A stretch of DNA of 64,000 bases from Mycolicibacterium diernhoferi (GCF_019456655.1 NZ_CP080332.1:2170001-2234000); one strand, 5' to 3'. Shown: positions 1 to 9,140, counted from the first letter of the stretch. A program made the numbers and translations. Notes: a model not told the origin generated them from the sequence alone.

Positions 1-793
1 GACCACCCTCGTCCACGATGCCGTACTTGCCGGCCAACTCGGCGCCGATCAACGTCTTCCCGCTGACGTCCATCAGATCCGGGTCGTTGAACAACGCCCA
101 GATGACATGGCCGGTGAGTTCGGGCGTCTCCGCGGTGTCGAGGATGTGGCCGAACCTGTCCGGCTTGGCGGCGATGATCCCGCGCACCCGCTCGGTCAGC
201 AGCGATCCCAGCCAGATCGACACCGCGGCGATCTCGAACTCGCGGAAGTCCACCGCCATGTCGGCAGCCATCTTGTCCACCCCGGCCTTGGGGACGCCGT
301 AGGCGGGCCCGAACGCGTAGTGCACCGACCCCGAGGACGAGGTGAACGCCACCAGCCCTTTGCGCTGCGGCAGCATCAGCGGCGCACACAGGGCGGTCGC
401 GACGTAGCTGCTGCGCACGCCGACGTCGAGGGTGTCGAGCACGCTGAGCGGCTCTTCCCAGAACTTGGTGCGACCCATCATCTCGTCACGAATGATGGCG
501 GCATTGTTGACCAGGATGTCGACCCGGCCCTGCTCCTCGGCGATCCGGTCGAACAGCGCCTTGACCTGATCGTCGTCGCTGTGGTCGACGCGCACCGCGA
601 TGCCCTCACCGCCGGCCGCGGTGACCATGTCGGCGCTCTGATGGATGGTGCCGGCCAACGGGGAATCCCCGGCGGTCTCACTGCGCCCGGTGACATACAC
701 CGTGCAGCCGTGACTGCCCAGGGCGTGCGCAATCCCGATACCCGCACCGCGGCTGGCCCCGGTGACGACCGCAACCGGTCTGTTCTGGCTCAT
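1..793 (-). CDS. SDR family oxidoreductase (C-terminus cut by window edge)
   Basis: NAD(P)-dependent short-chain dehydrogenase, probably oxidising or reducing an alcohol/ketone intermediate in the cytoplasm. The N-terminus MSQNRPVAVVTGASRGAGIG carries the TGxxxGxG cofactor motif; NNAAI and a YGVPK active-site motif follow, with serines of a TSSSGS stretch just before. About 264 codons are visible and the 3' end lies outside the window. The start ATG shares its A with the TGA of the upstream P450 gene (TGATG), so the two are translationally coupled in one minus-strand operon. The substrate cannot be told from sequence. Confidence 0.9.
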   Translation of the reverse strand, partial: MSQNRPVAVVTGASRGAGIGIAHALGSHGCTVYVTGRSETAGDSPLAGTIHQSADMVTAAGGEGIAVRVDHSDDDQVKALFDRIAEEQGRVDILVNNAAIIRDEMMGRTKFWEEPLSVLDTLDVGVRSSYVATALCAPLMLPQRKGLVAFTSSSGSVHYAFGPAYGVPKAGVDKMAADMAVDFREFEIAAVSIWLGSLLTERVRGIIAAKPDRFGHILDTAETPELTGHVIWALFNDPDLMDVSGKTLIGAELAGKYGIVDEGG

Positions 794-2127
794 CAGTGGC
801 CGATCTCGGCGACGGTCTTGAGTTCGGTGATCGGGCGGGCCAGACCCTGCTCGTCGCAGGCTCGCTGCAGCTTGACGAGGGTCTCCTCGACGCCCGGGCC
901 GAGCCGGGGGCCGGGGGTGAAGGTGGCGGGCAGGTGCCGCATGCCCTGAATCACCCCGATGCTGTCGTAGTGCACGGTCTGTTCGGCGATGCACCGGTAG
1001 TCGGGCATCCGGTCCAGGACGGCGGTCAGCATCGACTTGAACACCGTGCGGGCCACGTTCGAGCCGATGCACCGATGTACGCCGAGCCCGAAGCTGAAGT
1101 GCCGGTTGTTCTTCCGGTCCATCACCAACGCGTCCGGATCCTCGAACAAGGCGGGGTCCCGGTTGGCCATCGCCCAGGACAACCACAGCCGCTCGCCCTC
1201 ACGGAGCCGGGTGCCGTCCAGATCGATGTCTTCGGACACGGTCCGGGCATCTCCGGGTGCGGGGGTGAAGAAGCGCAGGAACTCCTCGGTCGCCCGGTCC
1301 AACAGCGCGTCCCGTTCGGCGCTCAACCGGCTGCGCTGCTCGGGGTGTTGCGACAACCACTCCAGGGCATGCGCGGTGAGCGCGGTGGTGGTGTCGAACC
1401 CGCCGCCGATCAGCAGGTTCAGCATGCCGATCAACTCGATGTCCGGCGGTGCTTCACCATCGATGCGCAGCTTGGCCAGGGCGTCGATGATGCCTGGCCG
1501 CGGGGTCTCTCTGATCTGCGCCAGGTTGGTGAACAGGTCGATGCCCATGGCCATGAAGAGATCGCGGACCCGGGCGGCGTCGGGGGAGTCCGGCGGGGTG
1601 TAGACCGATGCGTGCGCCGGCTCGCTGTACATCGTCCACTTGTCCAGCTGCACACCGAGCATGGCCAGCGTGAGGACCGCCGGGACGACGTTCGCCAGGT
1701 CGTCGACGAAATCGATCTGTCCGGCCTCGATGCGGTCATCGATGCAGGCGCGGACGATGTCGTCGATGAAGGGGGTCCAGCGCCGGACCGCTGCGGGGGA
1801 GAGATACGGATTGAGTGCGGTGCGGTAGAAGCGGTGCTCGGGATCGTCCATCTCCAGCATGCCGCCGCGAAAACCCTCCGCTTCCAACATCGTCGGAATG
1901 GAGATGCCCTTGTAGCCGCGTCGTTCGTTGTGCACGTCGTGGTCATTGGAGACATGCGGGCAGCGGGCCAGTTCGAACACCTGCTCTCCGCCGGCCGCCA
2001 CCCAGTGCCCGTCGTAGGTGTCCGTCCAGGCGATGGGGCAGCGCTGCTGCATCTCATGGGTGATGTCGAGGAACTTCTCGCGGTAGTCGGCACTGTGCCG
2101 GTCGAAGTGGTAGCCGGTCTTGCTCAT
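793..2127 (-). CDS. Cytochrome P450
   Basis: Soluble bacterial class P450 of 444 aa, expected to insert oxygen into a hydrophobic substrate using an external ferredoxin and reductase. The haem-binding loop FGLGVHRCIG places the ligand Cys near residue 352; the I-helix oxygen-activation motif GGFDTTT and the ExxR-type EEFLRFF are present. It is the middle gene of a minus operon, with an SDR 90 bases upstream and another SDR fused to its stop codon by TGATG. No ferredoxin or reductase is adjacent. The ATG start has no strong Shine-Dalgarno sequence; the N-terminus MSKTGYHFDRHS is typical of the family. Confidence 0.93.
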   Translation of the reverse strand: MSKTGYHFDRHSADYREKFLDITHEMQQRCPIAWTDTYDGHWVAAGGEQVFELARCPHVSNDHDVHNERRGYKGISIPTMLEAEGFRGGMLEMDDPEHRFYRTALNPYLSPAAVRRWTPFIDDIVRACIDDRIEAGQIDFVDDLANVVPAVLTLAMLGVQLDKWTMYSEPAHASVYTPPDSPDAARVRDLFMAMGIDLFTNLAQIRETPRPGIIDALAKLRIDGEAPPDIELIGMLNLLIGGGFDTTTALTAHALEWLSQHPEQRSRLSAERDALLDRATEEFLRFFTPAPGDARTVSEDIDLDGTRLREGERLWLSWAMANRDPALFEDPDALVMDRKNNRHFSFGLGVHRCIGSNVARTVFKSMLTAVLDRMPDYRCIAEQTVHYDSIGVIQGMRHLPATFTPGPRLGPGVEETLVKLQRACDEQGLARPITELKTVAEIGH

Positions 2128-2217
2128 CGCGCGGCCTGCGCGGTTGCGACTTCTGCTTTCACCGTGGCTCCTGATGGCATCTGATTGGGGCTGAATGTGT
2201 TTGGCGAGAGTGTCGAG

Positions 2218-2961
2218 TCAGGTGACGGCGCCGCCATTGACGCCGATGACCTGGCCCGTCACATAGCCGGCGTCCTCGGCGGCCAGGAACGAGCACACCG
2301 CGGCGACGTCCTGCGGCCTGCCCAGCGTCCCCGCCGGGATGGCCTGGTTCAGGTATTTGTCGGGCGGCAGTTTCCCGGCGGCCTGCTGTTCACGCAGCAT
2401 CGGTGTTTCGATGGCGAACGGCGGCACCGTGTTGGCGGTGATGCCCTTGCCGGCGTAGTCGAGCGCGACCGTCTTGGTCAGGGCGATGACACCGCCCTTG
2501 GCCGCGGAGTAGTGGGCCTGACCTTGCGCGCCCTTCTGCCCGGCGGCCGAGGAGATGGTGATGATGCGTCCCCACTGCGCGGTAACCATGTCCGGTAGCG
2601 CGGCCCGGATGCTGAGGAAGGTTCCGGTCAGATTGACCGCCAGATAACGGTTCCATTCATCCAGCGAGATCTTGTCCAACCGGGTGAAACCCGAGATGGC
2701 CGCGCTGGTCACGAGGATCCCGACCGGGCCGAGCTTCGAACGAACCGAGTCGAACGCCCGCGCCACGGCGTCCTCATCGGAGACGTCGACACCGACGGTG
2801 ATCGCCCGGCCGCCGGCCGCTTCGATCTCGGCGGTCACCTGCTCGGCCGCGTCAGCGTTGTAGTCAAGAACGGCAACATGATTGCCGTCGGCGGCGAGTC
2901 GGGTCGCGATGGACCTGCCCAATCCCGATCCGGCACCGGTCACCACGGCCACCCGGCTCAT
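2218..2961 (-). CDS. SDR family oxidoreductase (FabG-like)
   Basis: Classical 247-aa short-chain dehydrogenase. It has TGAGSGLG for NAD(P) binding, a short acidic-loop segment LDYNAD suggesting NAD preference, the ISSAAG serine region and YSAAK catalytic motif, and a VNGGAVT C-terminus typical of FabG-like enzymes. The reading frame stays open much further upstream, but the ATG at 2961 has a good GGAGGA ribosome site just before it, and the operator at 2992-3009 would otherwise sit inside the gene. It is the first gene of the minus operon SDR-P450-SDR and is divergent from the P450 at 3112. Confidence 0.92.
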   Translation of the reverse strand: MSRVAVVTGAGSGLGRSIATRLAADGNHVAVLDYNADAAEQVTAEIEAAGGRAITVGVDVSDEDAVARAFDSVRSKLGPVGILVTSAAISGFTRLDKISLDEWNRYLAVNLTGTFLSIRAALPDMVTAQWGRIITISSAAGQKGAQGQAHYSAAKGGVIALTKTVALDYAGKGITANTVPPFAIETPMLREQQAAGKLPPDKYLNQAIPAGTLGRPQDVAAVCSFLAAEDAGYVTGQVIGVNGGAVT

Positions 2962-2991
2962 GTCTGATCCTCCTGCGATTCGGTAACAACT

Positions 2992-3009
2992 GCTGTACAG
3001 ATGTATAGC
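2992..3009. promoter_or_regulatory. Operator type 1, copy 1
   Basis: Inverted repeat GCTGTACA-GA-TGTATAGC, matching the consensus GCTRTAC-N4-GTAYAGC seen eight times in the window. It lies 30 bases before the SDR start at 2961 and serves the minus-strand SDR-P450-SDR operon. A TetR-type repressor is the likely ligand (inference). Confidence 0.75.
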
Positions 3010-3052
3010 GGATGGTGTTGCTCGGCACAAGTGGCCACGCGGTCGTCGCATT

Positions 3053-3070
3053 GCTGTACGGGCGTATAGC
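3053..3070. promoter_or_regulatory. Operator type 1, copy 2
   Basis: GCTGTAC-GGGC-GTATAGC, same consensus, 61 bases (start to start) from copy 1 in the same divergent intergenic region. It lies about 40 bases before the plus-strand P450, so each of the two divergent promoters appears to have its own site. Confidence 0.75.
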
Positions 3071-3111
3071 ATCTGCCTTACACTCGTGCTGACTTCAGGA
3101 GGAGAATGTCT

Positions 3112-4299
3112 GTGAACGACCTCTATTACGACCCGTGGGACGTGGGCATCGACATCGACCCGTACCCGACCTACCGTCGACTGCGGGACGAGGCCCCGGT
3201 GTATTACAACGAGCGGCACGACTTCTGGGGCATCAGCCGGTACGCGGATGTCGATGCGGCGCTGCGTGATCCACAGCGGTTGAGCTCGGCCAAGGGCGAC
3301 ATCCTCGAAGTCGTCAAGGCCGACCCGGTGATGCCGCCGGGGGTATTCATCAACGAAGACCCACCACTGCACACCATCCACCGGACGATCGTCGGCCGGA
3401 TGTTCACGCCGAAGAAGATGCGCGCGCTCGAAGACAAGGTGCGCTCATTTTGCGCAGCCTGCCTGGACCCCCTGGTCGGGGGCGATCGATTCGACTTTGT
3501 TGTGGACCTGGGCCGGGAGCTACCCATGCGCACCATCGGCATGCTGGTCGGGATTCCGGATGCTGACCAACCTTCGGTGCGCGCACAGGCGCACGCCGTG
3601 CTGCGCAACAAGCCGGGGCAACCGCTGCCGGTCGACAAGGATCACTACTTCGACGGCGACATGTTCACCGACTATGTGGCCTGGCGGAAGAAGAATCCCT
3701 CCGATGATTTGATCACCGAACTACTCGCCGTCGAATTCGAGGACGAGACCGGGGTCACCCGCACGCTGCGCACCGCCGAACTGCTGATCTTCCTTGCCGT
3801 GATCGCCGGCGCCGGGGTGGAGACCACCGGCCGGTTGTTCGGTTGGATGGGAAAAGTACTGGCCGAACATCCCGACCAACGGCGAGAGCTCGTCGACGAC
3901 CCGGCGCTGATCGGGTCTGCCATCGAGGAATTACTGCGGTTCGAACCGCCCGGCCCACACGTGGCGCGCTACGTCGCGACCGATGATGTGACGTTCCAGG
4001 ATCAGACTGTGCCGGCCGGTGCCGCGTTGTTGATCATGTTGGCGGCGGCCAACCGGGATGAGCGGCACTTCGCGGATCCCGACACATTCAACATCCACCG
4101 CAGGTCCGCGGGACACCTGACGTTCGGGCGGGGTGCGCACTTCTGCCTCGGTGCTCCGCTGGCGCGACTGGAAGGGCGAATCGCGCTCGAAGAGGTGCTC
4201 AAGCGTTGGCCGACGTGGGAGGTCGACATGTCCGGGGCCCGTCGTTCCCGGACGTCTACTGTTCGTGGCTGGGACACCATGCCGGCCATCGTCGGCTGA
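3112..4299 (+). CDS. Cytochrome P450
   Basis: P450 of 395 aa. It shows the haem loop FGRGAHFCLG (ligand Cys about 50 residues from the C-terminus), the I-helix AGAGVETTGR, the EELLRFE form of the ExxR motif and the usual LAAANRD segment. An in-frame ATG lies at 3106, but AGGAGG at 3097-3102 is only three bases from it and nine from the GTG at 3112, so the GTG is preferred. It is followed after 15 bases by a mycofactocin-type SDR, suggesting hydroxylation then alcohol oxidation. The promoter carries operator type 1 at 3053. Confidence 0.93.
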   Translation: MNDLYYDPWDVGIDIDPYPTYRRLRDEAPVYYNERHDFWGISRYADVDAALRDPQRLSSAKGDILEVVKADPVMPPGVFINEDPPLHTIHRTIVGRMFTPKKMRALEDKVRSFCAACLDPLVGGDRFDFVVDLGRELPMRTIGMLVGIPDADQPSVRAQAHAVLRNKPGQPLPVDKDHYFDGDMFTDYVAWRKKNPSDDLITELLAVEFEDETGVTRTLRTAELLIFLAVIAGAGVETTGRLFGWMGKVLAEHPDQRRELVDDPALIGSAIEELLRFEPPGPHVARYVATDDVTFQDQTVPAGAALLIMLAAANRDERHFADPDTFNIHRRSAGHLTFGRGAHFCLGAPLARLEGRIALEEVLKRWPTWEVDMSGARRSRTSTVRGWDTMPAIVG

Positions 4300-4314
4300 T
4301 CGGAAGGAACACCC

Positions 4315-5136
4315 ATGACATCATCGGATCGCCAGGTCGCGGTCATCACCGGTGCGGCCCGCGGACAGGGGCGCAGCCACGCGGTGGCCCTGGCCGAGGC
4401 CGGGGCGGACATCATCGCCATCGACCGGTGCGCCGATATCGACTCCATCCCTTACCCGTTGGCCACCGAGGACGACCTGGCCGAAACCGCCCGACTGGTG
4501 CGGGAGGCGGGCGGGCGCATCGAGACGGCAGTCGCCGACGTCCGCAATCTGGGTGACCTACGCGCCGCGGTGGATGCCGGGACCTCCGTCTTCGGCGATG
4601 TCGACGTAGTGGTGGCCAACGCGGGCGTCGTCGGGATCGGCCTGGACGATCCGCTCGACGAGCAGGTGTACTCCGACATCGTCGACACCAACCTGCGCGG
4701 CGTGTGGAACACCATCGCCGCTACGGCGCCATCGATGATCCGCCGCGGCACCGGCGGATCGATGATCCTGATCTCGTCGATGCAGGGGCTGGTCGGCCGT
4801 GGCGGGGACGGCAGTGCGGCGACCTTCGCCTACGCCGCATCCAAACACGGCGTGGTGGGCCTGATGCGTTCGGCGGCGTTCGCCTACGCCCAGCACAACA
4901 TCCGGGTGAACTCGGTGCACCCGACCGGGGTGGCCACCCCGATGATCTTCAACGAGCACATGGCCCAGATGTTTGCGGCGAACCCCGAGGGCTCCGCGAT
5001 GTCGGGCAATCTGCTGCCGGTGCCCTTCGTCGAGGCGTTGGACGTCACCAACGTGGTGGTGTTCCTCGCTGGTGAGAAGGCCCGCTACATCACCGGCGTC
5101 GCCCTGCCCGTCGACGCCGGATTCAACGTGCTCTGA
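4315..5136 (+). CDS. Mycofactocin-coupled SDR family oxidoreductase
   Basis: 273-aa dehydrogenase. The N-terminal motif TGAARGQGRSHAV and the insert DIDSIPYPLATEDDLAETA after the second beta strand are hallmarks of the SDR subgroup whose members keep a bound NAD(H) and depend on mycofactocin (TIGR03971 type; from memory). The active site YAASK and the C-terminus ITGVALPVDAGF are present. It follows a P450 in the same operon, so it probably oxidises the alcohol formed there. It is convergent with the GMC gene, with one base between the stop codons. Confidence 0.9.
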   Translation: MTSSDRQVAVITGAARGQGRSHAVALAEAGADIIAIDRCADIDSIPYPLATEDDLAETARLVREAGGRIETAVADVRNLGDLRAAVDAGTSVFGDVDVVVANAGVVGIGLDDPLDEQVYSDIVDTNLRGVWNTIAATAPSMIRRGTGGSMILISSMQGLVGRGGDGSAATFAYAASKHGVVGLMRSAAFAYAQHNIRVNSVHPTGVATPMIFNEHMAQMFAANPEGSAMSGNLLPVPFVEALDVTNVVVFLAGEKARYITGVALPVDAGFNVL

Positions 5137-5137
5137 G

Positions 5138-6739
5138 CTACTGATCCTCGACGATGAACTCGGCGGCCCGCCAGGCCATAGCCATGATCGGTCCGTTCAG
5201 ATTTCCGGACACCATGGTCGGCATCACCGAGCAGTCGACCACCCGCAGTCCCGCCACGCCACGCACCCGCAGTCGGCCGTCCAGCACGGCCTCCTCGTCG
5301 GGGCCCATGGCGCAGGTGCCGACGGCGTGGTATCCGCTGAATCCGCCGTCGAGTGCGGCGTCCACCAGTTCCTCATTACTGGTCGCGGCCGGCCCCGGGT
5401 AGGTCTCGGCGCTGACCCGATCGGCGATGGGATCCTGGTCGAAGATCTTCCGCATTGTGCGGAGTAGATCGGCGGTGGTCTGCCGGTCGTGTTCGGTACC
5501 AAGGTAATTGGGGTCGATGAGCAGTGGCGCGCTGGGATCCGATCCGGTGATCTCGCAGCGTCCTTCGGCCGTCGGACGTAACGCCATGCCGAGGCAGGAA
5601 GCCCCGGGTTGGCGTTCGATCTTGACCGGTCCGCCGGTGTTGTACGCCGGGATGGTCCACGGGCCCATCATCAGCTGGGCGTCGACCCGTTCGGCGTCGG
5701 CCTGGGTCTTGGCGAACGCGACGATGTCGAACGCGGGGGCAGCCAGCGGACCCTTCCGGGTGGCCAGATAGCGTACCCCGGTCTTCGCCTGGGCCACATT
5801 GCTCGCGAGTTGCCGGTTGTAGCCGAGGTCGGCGTTGAGCCGGAAGCGCATCACCGCGCACCGGTGTTCCCGGAGGCCGCGACCCACGCGCTGGCGATCC
5901 AGGTAGACGTCGACGCCGGCGGACCGCAGCACCTCCTTGGGGCCGATGCCGGACAGCTGCAGCAGCTTCGGCGTGTTGAGGCTGCCCATGGACACGATCA
6001 CCTCGCGGGTGACCCGGATCTCGCTGCTACCGCGCCGGTTTCGGGCCAGCACTCCTACCGCACGGCCTGTGTCGAACAGGATCCGCTCGACCGAGGTGTT
6101 GGTCAGCACGGTGAGATTCGGGCGTGCCATGGCCGGCTTGAGGAACGCCCGGGAGGCGCTGACCCGGCGGCCGTCCTTGATCGTCGAGGTGGTGTAGCCG
6201 ATTCGTTCCTCATCGGACTCGTTGATGTCGGCGACCTCGGTGAGGCCGGCCTTGACCCCGGCGGCCAGCATCTCGCGGCACAGCGGGTCGGGGTCGCGGG
6301 GGACCGAGATGTGCACCGGCCCGCCCACGCCGCGGGTGGGGGAGGGCCCGAACTGGTTGTCCTCGAAGGAGGTGAAGATCGGCAGGATGTCGTCCCAACC
6401 CCAGCCGGGATTGCCGAGTCGCTCCAGCTCGTCGTAGTCGGCCCGGTGGCCACGGTTGTAGACCATGCCGTTGACCGAGCTGGAGCCGCCGAGCAGCTTG
6501 CCGCGCATCCAGGTCTCGACGTGTGAGCGCGGCCCGAACGGCGTGGTCTGGTACTGCCAGGTGTACTTCTCGTTCTCGAACACCAGGCCGGCGCCCTTGG
6601 GGATGCTGAACATCGGGCTGCGATCACCGCCGCCCGCCTCGATCAACAGCACCGAGATCGCCGGGTCGGCCGACAGCCGGTTGGCGAGTACGCAACCGGC
6701 CGAGCCGGCCCCGGCGATGATGTAGTCGTAGCTGGTCAT
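5138..6739 (-). CDS. GMC family FAD-dependent oxidoreductase
   Basis: 533-aa glucose-methanol-choline oxidoreductase, which oxidises primary or secondary alcohols with FAD. GAGSAG for FAD binding is at residues 10-15; the signature LGGSSSVNGMVYNRGH follows near residue 85; GSLNTPKLLQLSGIGP is the second signature. The catalytic pair is probably His471 (YHAVGTCAMG) and Asn515 (SGNLNGP), as in choline oxidase/dehydrogenase. It is the last gene of a minus operon (SnoaL-like, SDR, GMC), 20 bases after the SDR. No signal peptide is seen. The substrate is unknown. Confidence 0.92.
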   Translation of the reverse strand: MTSYDYIIAGAGSAGCVLANRLSADPAISVLLIEAGGGDRSPMFSIPKGAGLVFENEKYTWQYQTTPFGPRSHVETWMRGKLLGGSSSVNGMVYNRGHRADYDELERLGNPGWGWDDILPIFTSFEDNQFGPSPTRGVGGPVHISVPRDPDPLCREMLAAGVKAGLTEVADINESDEERIGYTTSTIKDGRRVSASRAFLKPAMARPNLTVLTNTSVERILFDTGRAVGVLARNRRGSSEIRVTREVIVSMGSLNTPKLLQLSGIGPKEVLRSAGVDVYLDRQRVGRGLREHRCAVMRFRLNADLGYNRQLASNVAQAKTGVRYLATRKGPLAAPAFDIVAFAKTQADAERVDAQLMMGPWTIPAYNTGGPVKIERQPGASCLGMALRPTAEGRCEITGSDPSAPLLIDPNYLGTEHDRQTTADLLRTMRKIFDQDPIADRVSAETYPGPAATSNEELVDAALDGGFSGYHAVGTCAMGPDEEAVLDGRLRVRGVAGLRVVDCSVMPTMVSGNLNGPIMAMAWRAAEFIVEDQ

Positions 6740-6759
6740 ATCGTCGTCCTCGGCTGAGA

Positions 6760-7551
6760 TCAGTTGTGCTGGCGGGCAACCGGAACGTTCAGGCGCATAT
6801 CGGGACCGGCGACGTCGGCGAACGTCATCGGCCATGCCGGTTTGCCGTGCTGGGCCACCCAGCAGGTTCCGGTCTGCTCGGCCGGTGCGGTGACCGCGGT
6901 GAGCACCGCATCGGCGATCGCCTCGGGCTCCATCACCGGCACGCCGATCCGCTCGACGATCTTGCGTCGATCACCCAGCACTCCGGTCTCGGTGATACCC
7001 GGGCAGATGGTGTGCACCGAAATCCCTTCTGGAGCCAGGTTCGGCGCGATGGACCGCATGAAGCCGACCACACCGTGTTTGCCGAGGCTGTACACCGGAT
7101 CGGGATGCCAGGGCACCAACCCGGCCAGCGAGGCGGTGGCGAGAATCGCGCGCTCGCCGCTGCCAGCGCAGGATCTCATGGTCCGCACGGCGGTGACCGC
7201 ACCGTAGACCACACCGTCGAGGTTGACACTCACCGACCGGCGGTACTGGTCCAGGTCGAGGGACCCGATGTCCCCGGACCAGTGAATCGTGATGCCCGCG
7301 TTCAGGAAGGCCAGGTCGAGGCCGCCGAGTTCCTCGACGCAGCGGGTGAACGCGGCCTCGACCTGGGCGGGATCGGAGACGTCGCAGGACAGACCTACCC
7401 CGTCGATGGAGTCGGCCACCGCCTGGGCTGCCTCGCCGTCGATGTCCACCACGCACACCCGCATGCCTGCGGCGGCGAATCGCAGCGCCGATGCCCGGCC
7501 GATGCCCGATGCGCCGCCCGTGACCAGCGCTACTCTTCCGTCGAGCTTCAT
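6760..7551 (-). CDS. SDR family oxidoreductase
   Basis: 263-aa short-chain dehydrogenase with TGGASGIG, an NAD-type acidic residue in VVDIDGEA, LNAG and the YSLGK active-site motif. The ATG at 7551 is chosen because the preceding gene ends 12 bases upstream; the frame is open further but would run into that gene. It is the middle gene of the SnoaL-SDR-GMC operon. The C-terminal ~35 residues (EQTGTCWVAQHGKPAWPM) lack the common VDGG ending, placing it outside the FabG-like subgroup. Confidence 0.9.
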   Translation of the reverse strand: MKLDGRVALVTGGASGIGRASALRFAAAGMRVCVVDIDGEAAQAVADSIDGVGLSCDVSDPAQVEAAFTRCVEELGGLDLAFLNAGITIHWSGDIGSLDLDQYRRSVSVNLDGVVYGAVTAVRTMRSCAGSGERAILATASLAGLVPWHPDPVYSLGKHGVVGFMRSIAPNLAPEGISVHTICPGITETGVLGDRRKIVERIGVPVMEPEAIADAVLTAVTAPAEQTGTCWVAQHGKPAWPMTFADVAGPDMRLNVPVARQHN

Positions 7552-7562
7552 CCGGTGCCGGC

Positions 7563-8120
7563 TTACCAGCGACTGACCGGTGCGCCGTCCATGGACAGCG
7601 GTCGCTGGTAGGACACGTCGGTCTTGTCCCAGGTGCCCTTGATGAACCCGGCGACCGCGCCGGATTTCAGCAGTGAGGTATCCCCGTTCATCATCCATTC
7701 GATGGTGCACCGGCGCAGCGCGATCTTCCAGACCCCGTCGCGACGCTCCAACCGGTCGATGTAGCGACCGCCCATCAGCGAGACGATCTTGCCGCCCTTG
7801 GCGCGCATGGCCCCGATGACGTAACTCTCGGCGTGCGCGGTATCGCCGTCGATCTCGCAGGTGTGGGTGGTGACGTTGTGCAGGTGATCCTCGAACACAG
7901 CGGTATGTGCCGCGTTGGCCCATTCGCCGTACTCCGGACCGGTTTTGACGGTCGGACCGTGCTCGTCGACGCCGTCCTCGAAGTACACGCTGCCCATCAG
8001 TTCGGTGTCGTGGCGGTCGTGGCCGCGGGACTGGTTCATCACGCAGTCCAGGATGGCGGTCCGGTCTTCGAGGTACTGCAGGCGCTTGCGCAGGTCGTCG
8101 ATTTCCTCAGTGGTACTCAA
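7563..8120 (-). CDS. SnoaL-like / NTF2-fold protein
   Basis: 185-aa protein of the NTF2-like alpha+beta barrel group (SnoaL_4-like), recognised from EDRTAILDCVMNQSRGHDRHD near the N-terminus and the FEDGVDEHGP strand region. Relatives act as small isomerases, dehydratases or dioxygenase beta subunits in polyketide, steroid and aromatic pathways; the role here is not known. The TTG at 8120 has GAGAGGAAG upstream. A longer reading to 8267 would put the type 1 operator at 8155 inside the gene, so TTG is preferred. First gene of a minus operon with an SDR and a GMC enzyme. Confidence 0.8.
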   Translation of the reverse strand: MSTTEEIDDLRKRLQYLEDRTAILDCVMNQSRGHDRHDTELMGSVYFEDGVDEHGPTVKTGPEYGEWANAAHTAVFEDHLHNVTTHTCEIDGDTAHAESYVIGAMRAKGGKIVSLMGGRYIDRLERRDGVWKIALRRCTIEWMMNGDTSLLKSGAVAGFIKGTWDKTDVSYQRPLSMDGAPVSRW

Positions 8121-8154
8121 TGTTCTTCCTCTCGCATCATGGGTCCCAACAAAT

Positions 8155-8172
8155 GTTGTACAGATGTATAGC
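8155..8172. promoter_or_regulatory. Operator type 1, copy 3
   Basis: GTTGTAC-AGAT-GTATAGC, one mismatch from the consensus, 35 bases before the start of the SnoaL-like gene. Its central bases are the same as in copy 1. Confidence 0.75.
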
Positions 8173-8174
8173 AT

Positions 8175-8210
8175 GGACGGGTGCGGCTTTGGCGAATTGC
8201 GTGAATCAGG
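8175..8210 (+). repeat. 36-bp direct repeat, copy A
   Basis: By eye about 30 of 36 bases match 9135-9170, in the same orientation, including the exact run TTGCGTGAATC. It lies in the divergent SnoaL/cupin promoter region. The second copy sits at the broken end of a truncated gene upstream of mce. Confidence 0.5.
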
Positions 8211-8324
8211 TTTGCACAGTTGGCGAATCGCCCGAATTTGCACGTCAGCCGACCAGGCGGCCTGCACGCTCGTACGGTAACGGCCGTGCCGGAAGTGCGT
8301 GTCGGTTCGAACACGCAGGGCTAC

Positions 8325-8342
8325 GCTCTACATACGTATAGT
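8325..8342. promoter_or_regulatory. Operator type 1, copy 4
   Basis: GCTCTAC-ATAC-GTATAGT, near-consensus, 30 bases before the cupin ATG. The 252-base gap 8121-8371 thus holds one site per divergent gene plus repeat copy A. Confidence 0.7.
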
Positions 8343-8371
8343 GACGCCGCGTCGCGAAAAGGGTGGACATC

Positions 8372-8926
8372 ATGGCACGAACGACAGCAGACGATCAATC
8401 CCGACACCAAAGTGAAGCTTCCGACAGCGGCCGCGCCGCAGGCATCAGTGTCTATACGGGTGCTTCGCTGGGAGATGTCGGCGAGATCATGAGCGCTCCA
8501 GAATTTCCCGCCGAGATCCCTGCCGGTCTCGACCTGGCGGCGATTGCCGGTGGCACGGTGGTGGATGTCATTTTCCGAGACGACCGGCCGGATGGATTCA
8601 GCCTCGCGAACATTCGGCTGGCGCCCGACTACATCCTGCCCACTCACAGTCACGACGTGGACTGTCTGTACTACGTCCAATCCGGTTGGATCGTGCTCGG
8701 TCGCCGGCGAATTGATTCCGGCGGTGGCTTCCTGGTACTCGCGGAGCGGCCCTACGGCTACCGTGCCGGTCCGGAAGGTGCCACCGTGCTGGAGTTTCGG
8801 AAGTCGACCGGGTTCAACATGGTCATCAGCGCGATGCCCTCGGCGAAGTGGCAAGAGATCGTCGACGTGGCGCGCCGGCATGATGGCTGGCCGGACTTCG
8901 TCGAGACCGTTGCATTGCCGAGGTAA
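8372..8926 (+). CDS. Cupin-domain protein
   Basis: 184-aa protein with a single cupin barrel. The first cupin motif is visible as PTHSHDVDCLYYVQSGWIVLG (metal-binding His residues), followed by a glycine-rich turn and a second, weaker motif around RPYGYRAGPEGATVLEFR. Such proteins are small dioxygenases, isomerases or ligand-binding proteins. The ATG at 8372 follows GGGTGG by five bases; a GTG nine bases earlier is possible. It stands alone on the plus strand behind operator copy 4, divergent from the SnoaL operon. Confidence 0.8.
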   Translation: MARTTADDQSRHQSEASDSGRAAGISVYTGASLGDVGEIMSAPEFPAEIPAGLDLAAIAGGTVVDVIFRDDRPDGFSLANIRLAPDYILPTHSHDVDCLYYVQSGWIVLGRRRIDSGGGFLVLAERPYGYRAGPEGATVLEFRKSTGFNMVISAMPSAKWQEIVDVARRHDGWPDFVETVALPR

Positions 8927-8957
8927 TCACGGCCACGGGCCGGTCTGAGCCGCGGCT

Positions 8958-9140
8958 TCAGGCACAGCGCATCGACTCAGCGAAGCCCGGGCGGCGCGCG
9001 TGTGTGATGGTCATGAACCGCGCGCCCTCGGCGTGTTTCGGCTCGGTGTCACCCTGCACTTCCACGGCCAGCGCGGTCTGCGCGAATTCGAGAAACAGTT
9101 GCATGAGCGGGTTCTCTTCGTCGTCGTACTCGGCGGACGG
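8958..9140 (-). pseudogene. Truncated copy of the 114-aa protein gene at 18497-18841
   Basis: The minus strand encodes AEYDDEENPLMQLFLEFAQT and, further on, EPKHAEGARFMTIT, matching the C-terminal half of the protein at 18497-18841. At DNA level 9004-9140 aligns without gaps to 18522-18658 with about nine in ten bases identical by eye. The homologous N-terminal half (about 65 residues) is missing: upstream of 9140 the sequence changes to repeat copy B. No ribosome site or sensible start is present, so this is most likely a gene remnant. Confidence 0.75.

Noticed and set aside
796..2184. Long open frame on the plus strand opposite the P450 gene (about 460 codons)
   Set aside because: The minus strand encodes a complete P450 with all motifs; the plus reading has no motif and is a shadow of high-GC codon use.
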